Source of the DNA: Gemmatimonadota bacterium
GTDB taxonomy: Bacteria > Latescibacterota > UBA2968 > UBA8231
Assembly (NCBI GenBank): GCA_009845645.1
Contig: VXZF01000181.1
Coordinates: 1-6,464 of the forward strand
Direction: 5' to 3'
Length of the DNA: 6,464 bases
Both the position numbers and the translations under genes were made by a program. Below the pieces are notes generated by a model. It was not told the origin of the DNA and did no database searches. It worked only from the letters and a program-made list of their open reading frames with translations. Below, piece after piece: positions 5,275-6,464 of the stretch. Each line of letters starts with the position of its first letter. The stretch's first letter is position 1.

Positions 5275-6464
5275 TCACGCCCTCGGCGGCCACGGGTCCA
5301 GACAGGCCCCGGTCGGCCGCGGTCCAGTCGGTCGCCAGCGGAACACATCATACGACTGGTATTCCAAATCCAGCCACGGCGTCTCCAGCCGCTTGTACCC
5401 CTCGTAGCGCGAAGTCAGCGCCGCTTCAAGAACGCCGCTGGTCAACAGTGTGCGTTCGACCGGATACTGGGCCTCGCCGCTCAGGAACATCTCTTCGACG
5501 TTGAGCGACAGATAGCTGAAGTGCGCGTACGCCCCTTCCGGCCCGCCGTGCCCCTGGGCGTGAAACTCGCAGGCTTGCACCTGTCCGTCGACCCGCGCCG
5601 CGTACGCCAAATCGTGGACGTAGCCGTTGAGCATCAGTACGGCCCCTCGCAAGCCGTCGCTGTATTCCACCACAAAAAGCGCCGGATTTTGGCAGTGTTC
5701 CTCCATCGCCCCTTCAGGTTTATCGACAATGGTCGCGCAGGCAGCCTCTGCTAGTTCCCACGACCACAATCCCTCATCCGCGGCCCGCCACACGGCCTCT
5801 CCCTCCAGACAAGTCACCGCAGCCACTCCCGTCTCACCTCCCCGCCGCCGCTCGACCATGCACTGGAGCACTTCGAGCGTGTGGAACCCGTAGATATCCA
5901 ACCCGGAAAACCCTATCGCCACCGCCTCCTCCACCGGAGTTTCCAACTCGTGCTCGACCCAAGGCTGCCGCCAACACACCGGCAGCGAAGACCCACCCAT
6001 AAACGCCGCTCCCACTGCCTGCGCCCGTTGGTACATCCACAGCGCATCGGTCCAGCTATAGGACAAGTGCTTGTCGTTGAACACCGGCACTCCCCGCTTC
6101 GACGTCGCCATCACCCCGCATATTTGTTCCATAAAGTAGCGGCGCGGATAGAGCTGCTGCTCCTTTTCGTTCCAAGCGTAGTCCCCGTGCTCGCCAATGG
6201 ACAGCACCCCATCCACTGCCAGTTCTCGTCCCCCCAGACACAGCGCCGCTGAGATGCTGTTAAAAATCGGCACCCCGTGCTCTTGGGCCATCGCCCGTCC
6301 CATATCGTTCTCGGGAAACTGGTCAATGTACATAGACGCGATCTCGACCCTCGGCGCGCACAAGCCCTCGTCCGTGGGAAAGCCCTTGAGGAACTTGGAG
6401 ACGATCACGTCGGCGTGCGACCGAGGGCGGTATTCGGTGATGATCGCCGCGATTTTCTTTTTGC
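5275..6464 (-). CDS. Conserved protein of unknown function (5' end beyond window)
   Basis: There are 395 residues plus a TGA stop; the frame is open through the right edge (last full codon 6460-6462). An internal GTG at 6406-6408 is not the start, because the 18 codons before it (KKKIAAIITEYRPRSHADVI onward) continue the conserved N-terminus, so probably only a few residues are missing. I know similar sequences, from memory, as hypothetical proteins in Planctomycetes-like genomes. Numbered from the edge, visible blocks are AAIITEYRPRSHADVIVSK (5-23), ASMYIDQFPENDMGRAMA (42-59), EHGVPIFNSISAAL (61-74), DGVLSIGEHGDY (84-95), LYPRRYFME (104-112), VPVFNDKHLSYSW (125-137) and FMGGSSLPVCWR (154-165). 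The opening beta strand, the step past A..HGVP...SI and the later EHGDY and DKHLSY sites loosely recall the Gfo/Idh/MocA oxidoreductase layout, but no glycine-rich NAD loop is seen. There is no signal peptide or membrane segment. The His, Asp and Glu clusters could bind a metal or sugar. The C-terminal tail (378-395) is Pro/Gly/Arg-rich and probably disordered. The half GlnE follows 19 bases downstream, almost certainly in the same transcript. Confidence 0.8.
   Translation of the reverse strand, partial: KKKIAAIITEYRPRSHADVIVSKFLKGFPTDEGLCAPRVEIASMYIDQFPENDMGRAMAQEHGVPIFNSISAALCLGGRELAVDGVLSIGEHGDYAWNEKEQQLYPRRYFMEQICGVMATSKRGVPVFNDKHLSYSWTDALWMYQRAQAVGAAFMGGSSLPVCWRQPWVEHELETPVEEAVAIGFSGLDIYGFHTLEVLQCMVERRRGGETGVAAVTCLEGEAVWRAADEGLWSWELAEAACATIVDKPEGAMEEHCQNPALFVVEYSDGLRGAVLMLNGYVHDLAYAARVDGQVQACEFHAQGHGGPEGAYAHFSYLSLNVEEMFLSGEAQYPVERTLLTSGVLEAALTSRYEGYKRLETPWLDLEYQSYDVFRWRPTGPRPTGACLDPWPPRA

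Noticed and set aside
6406..6408. GTG as the true start of the unknown gene at the right edge
   Set aside because: The frame stays open to the window edge, and the 18 codons before it read as a well-formed conserved N-terminus.

Overview
This window comes from a GC-rich bacterial genome. All five genes read on the minus strand, so transcription runs from the right edge to the left edge. No rRNA, tRNA, CRISPR array or transposase is visible. The gene mix suggests an uncultured environmental heterotroph. It includes a periplasmic SMP-30-type lactonase, an SSS sodium symporter, a divergent NagB-type sugar-phosphate enzyme and a conserved unknown protein of a kind I associate with Planctomycetes-like and candidate-phylum genomes. 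A short GTAGGGG...CCCCTAC palindrome fits the same picture. That placement is an impression from protein style and not a classification.

The layout in order of transcription is as follows. (1) 6464-5275 is a conserved protein of unknown function that lacks only its extreme N-terminus; parts of it look Rossmann/oxidoreductase-like. (2) Nineteen bases later, 5255-3732 encodes a half-length GlnE homologue matching only the N-terminal (deadenylylase) half of the usual two-headed glutamine synthetase adenylyltransferase. (3) A 101-base gap holds a perfect 32-bp palindrome followed by TTTT, which looks like both a dispersed repeat and a terminator. (4) 3630-2593 is an exported SMP-30/gluconolactonase-like beta-propeller. 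(5) 2588-879 is a sodium:solute symporter whose start is nearly fused to the preceding stop. (6) A 47-base gap carries a short tandem repeat. (7) 831-1 is a NagB-like glucosamine-6-phosphate deaminase/isomerase family protein that runs off the left edge.

The left three genes look like one transcription unit for a sugar or sugar acid: outside the membrane a lactone or ester is opened, the symporter imports the product, and a cytoplasmic NagB-like enzyme processes the phosphorylated sugar. The substrate cannot be read from the sequence. The right pair (unknown protein plus half GlnE) is probably a separate unit ending at the palindrome. I see no clear new defence, mobile or RNA system. The points most worth following are the single-headed GlnE, the NagB homologue in which Val replaces the active-site Glu, the uncharacterised first gene, and the palindromic repeat.
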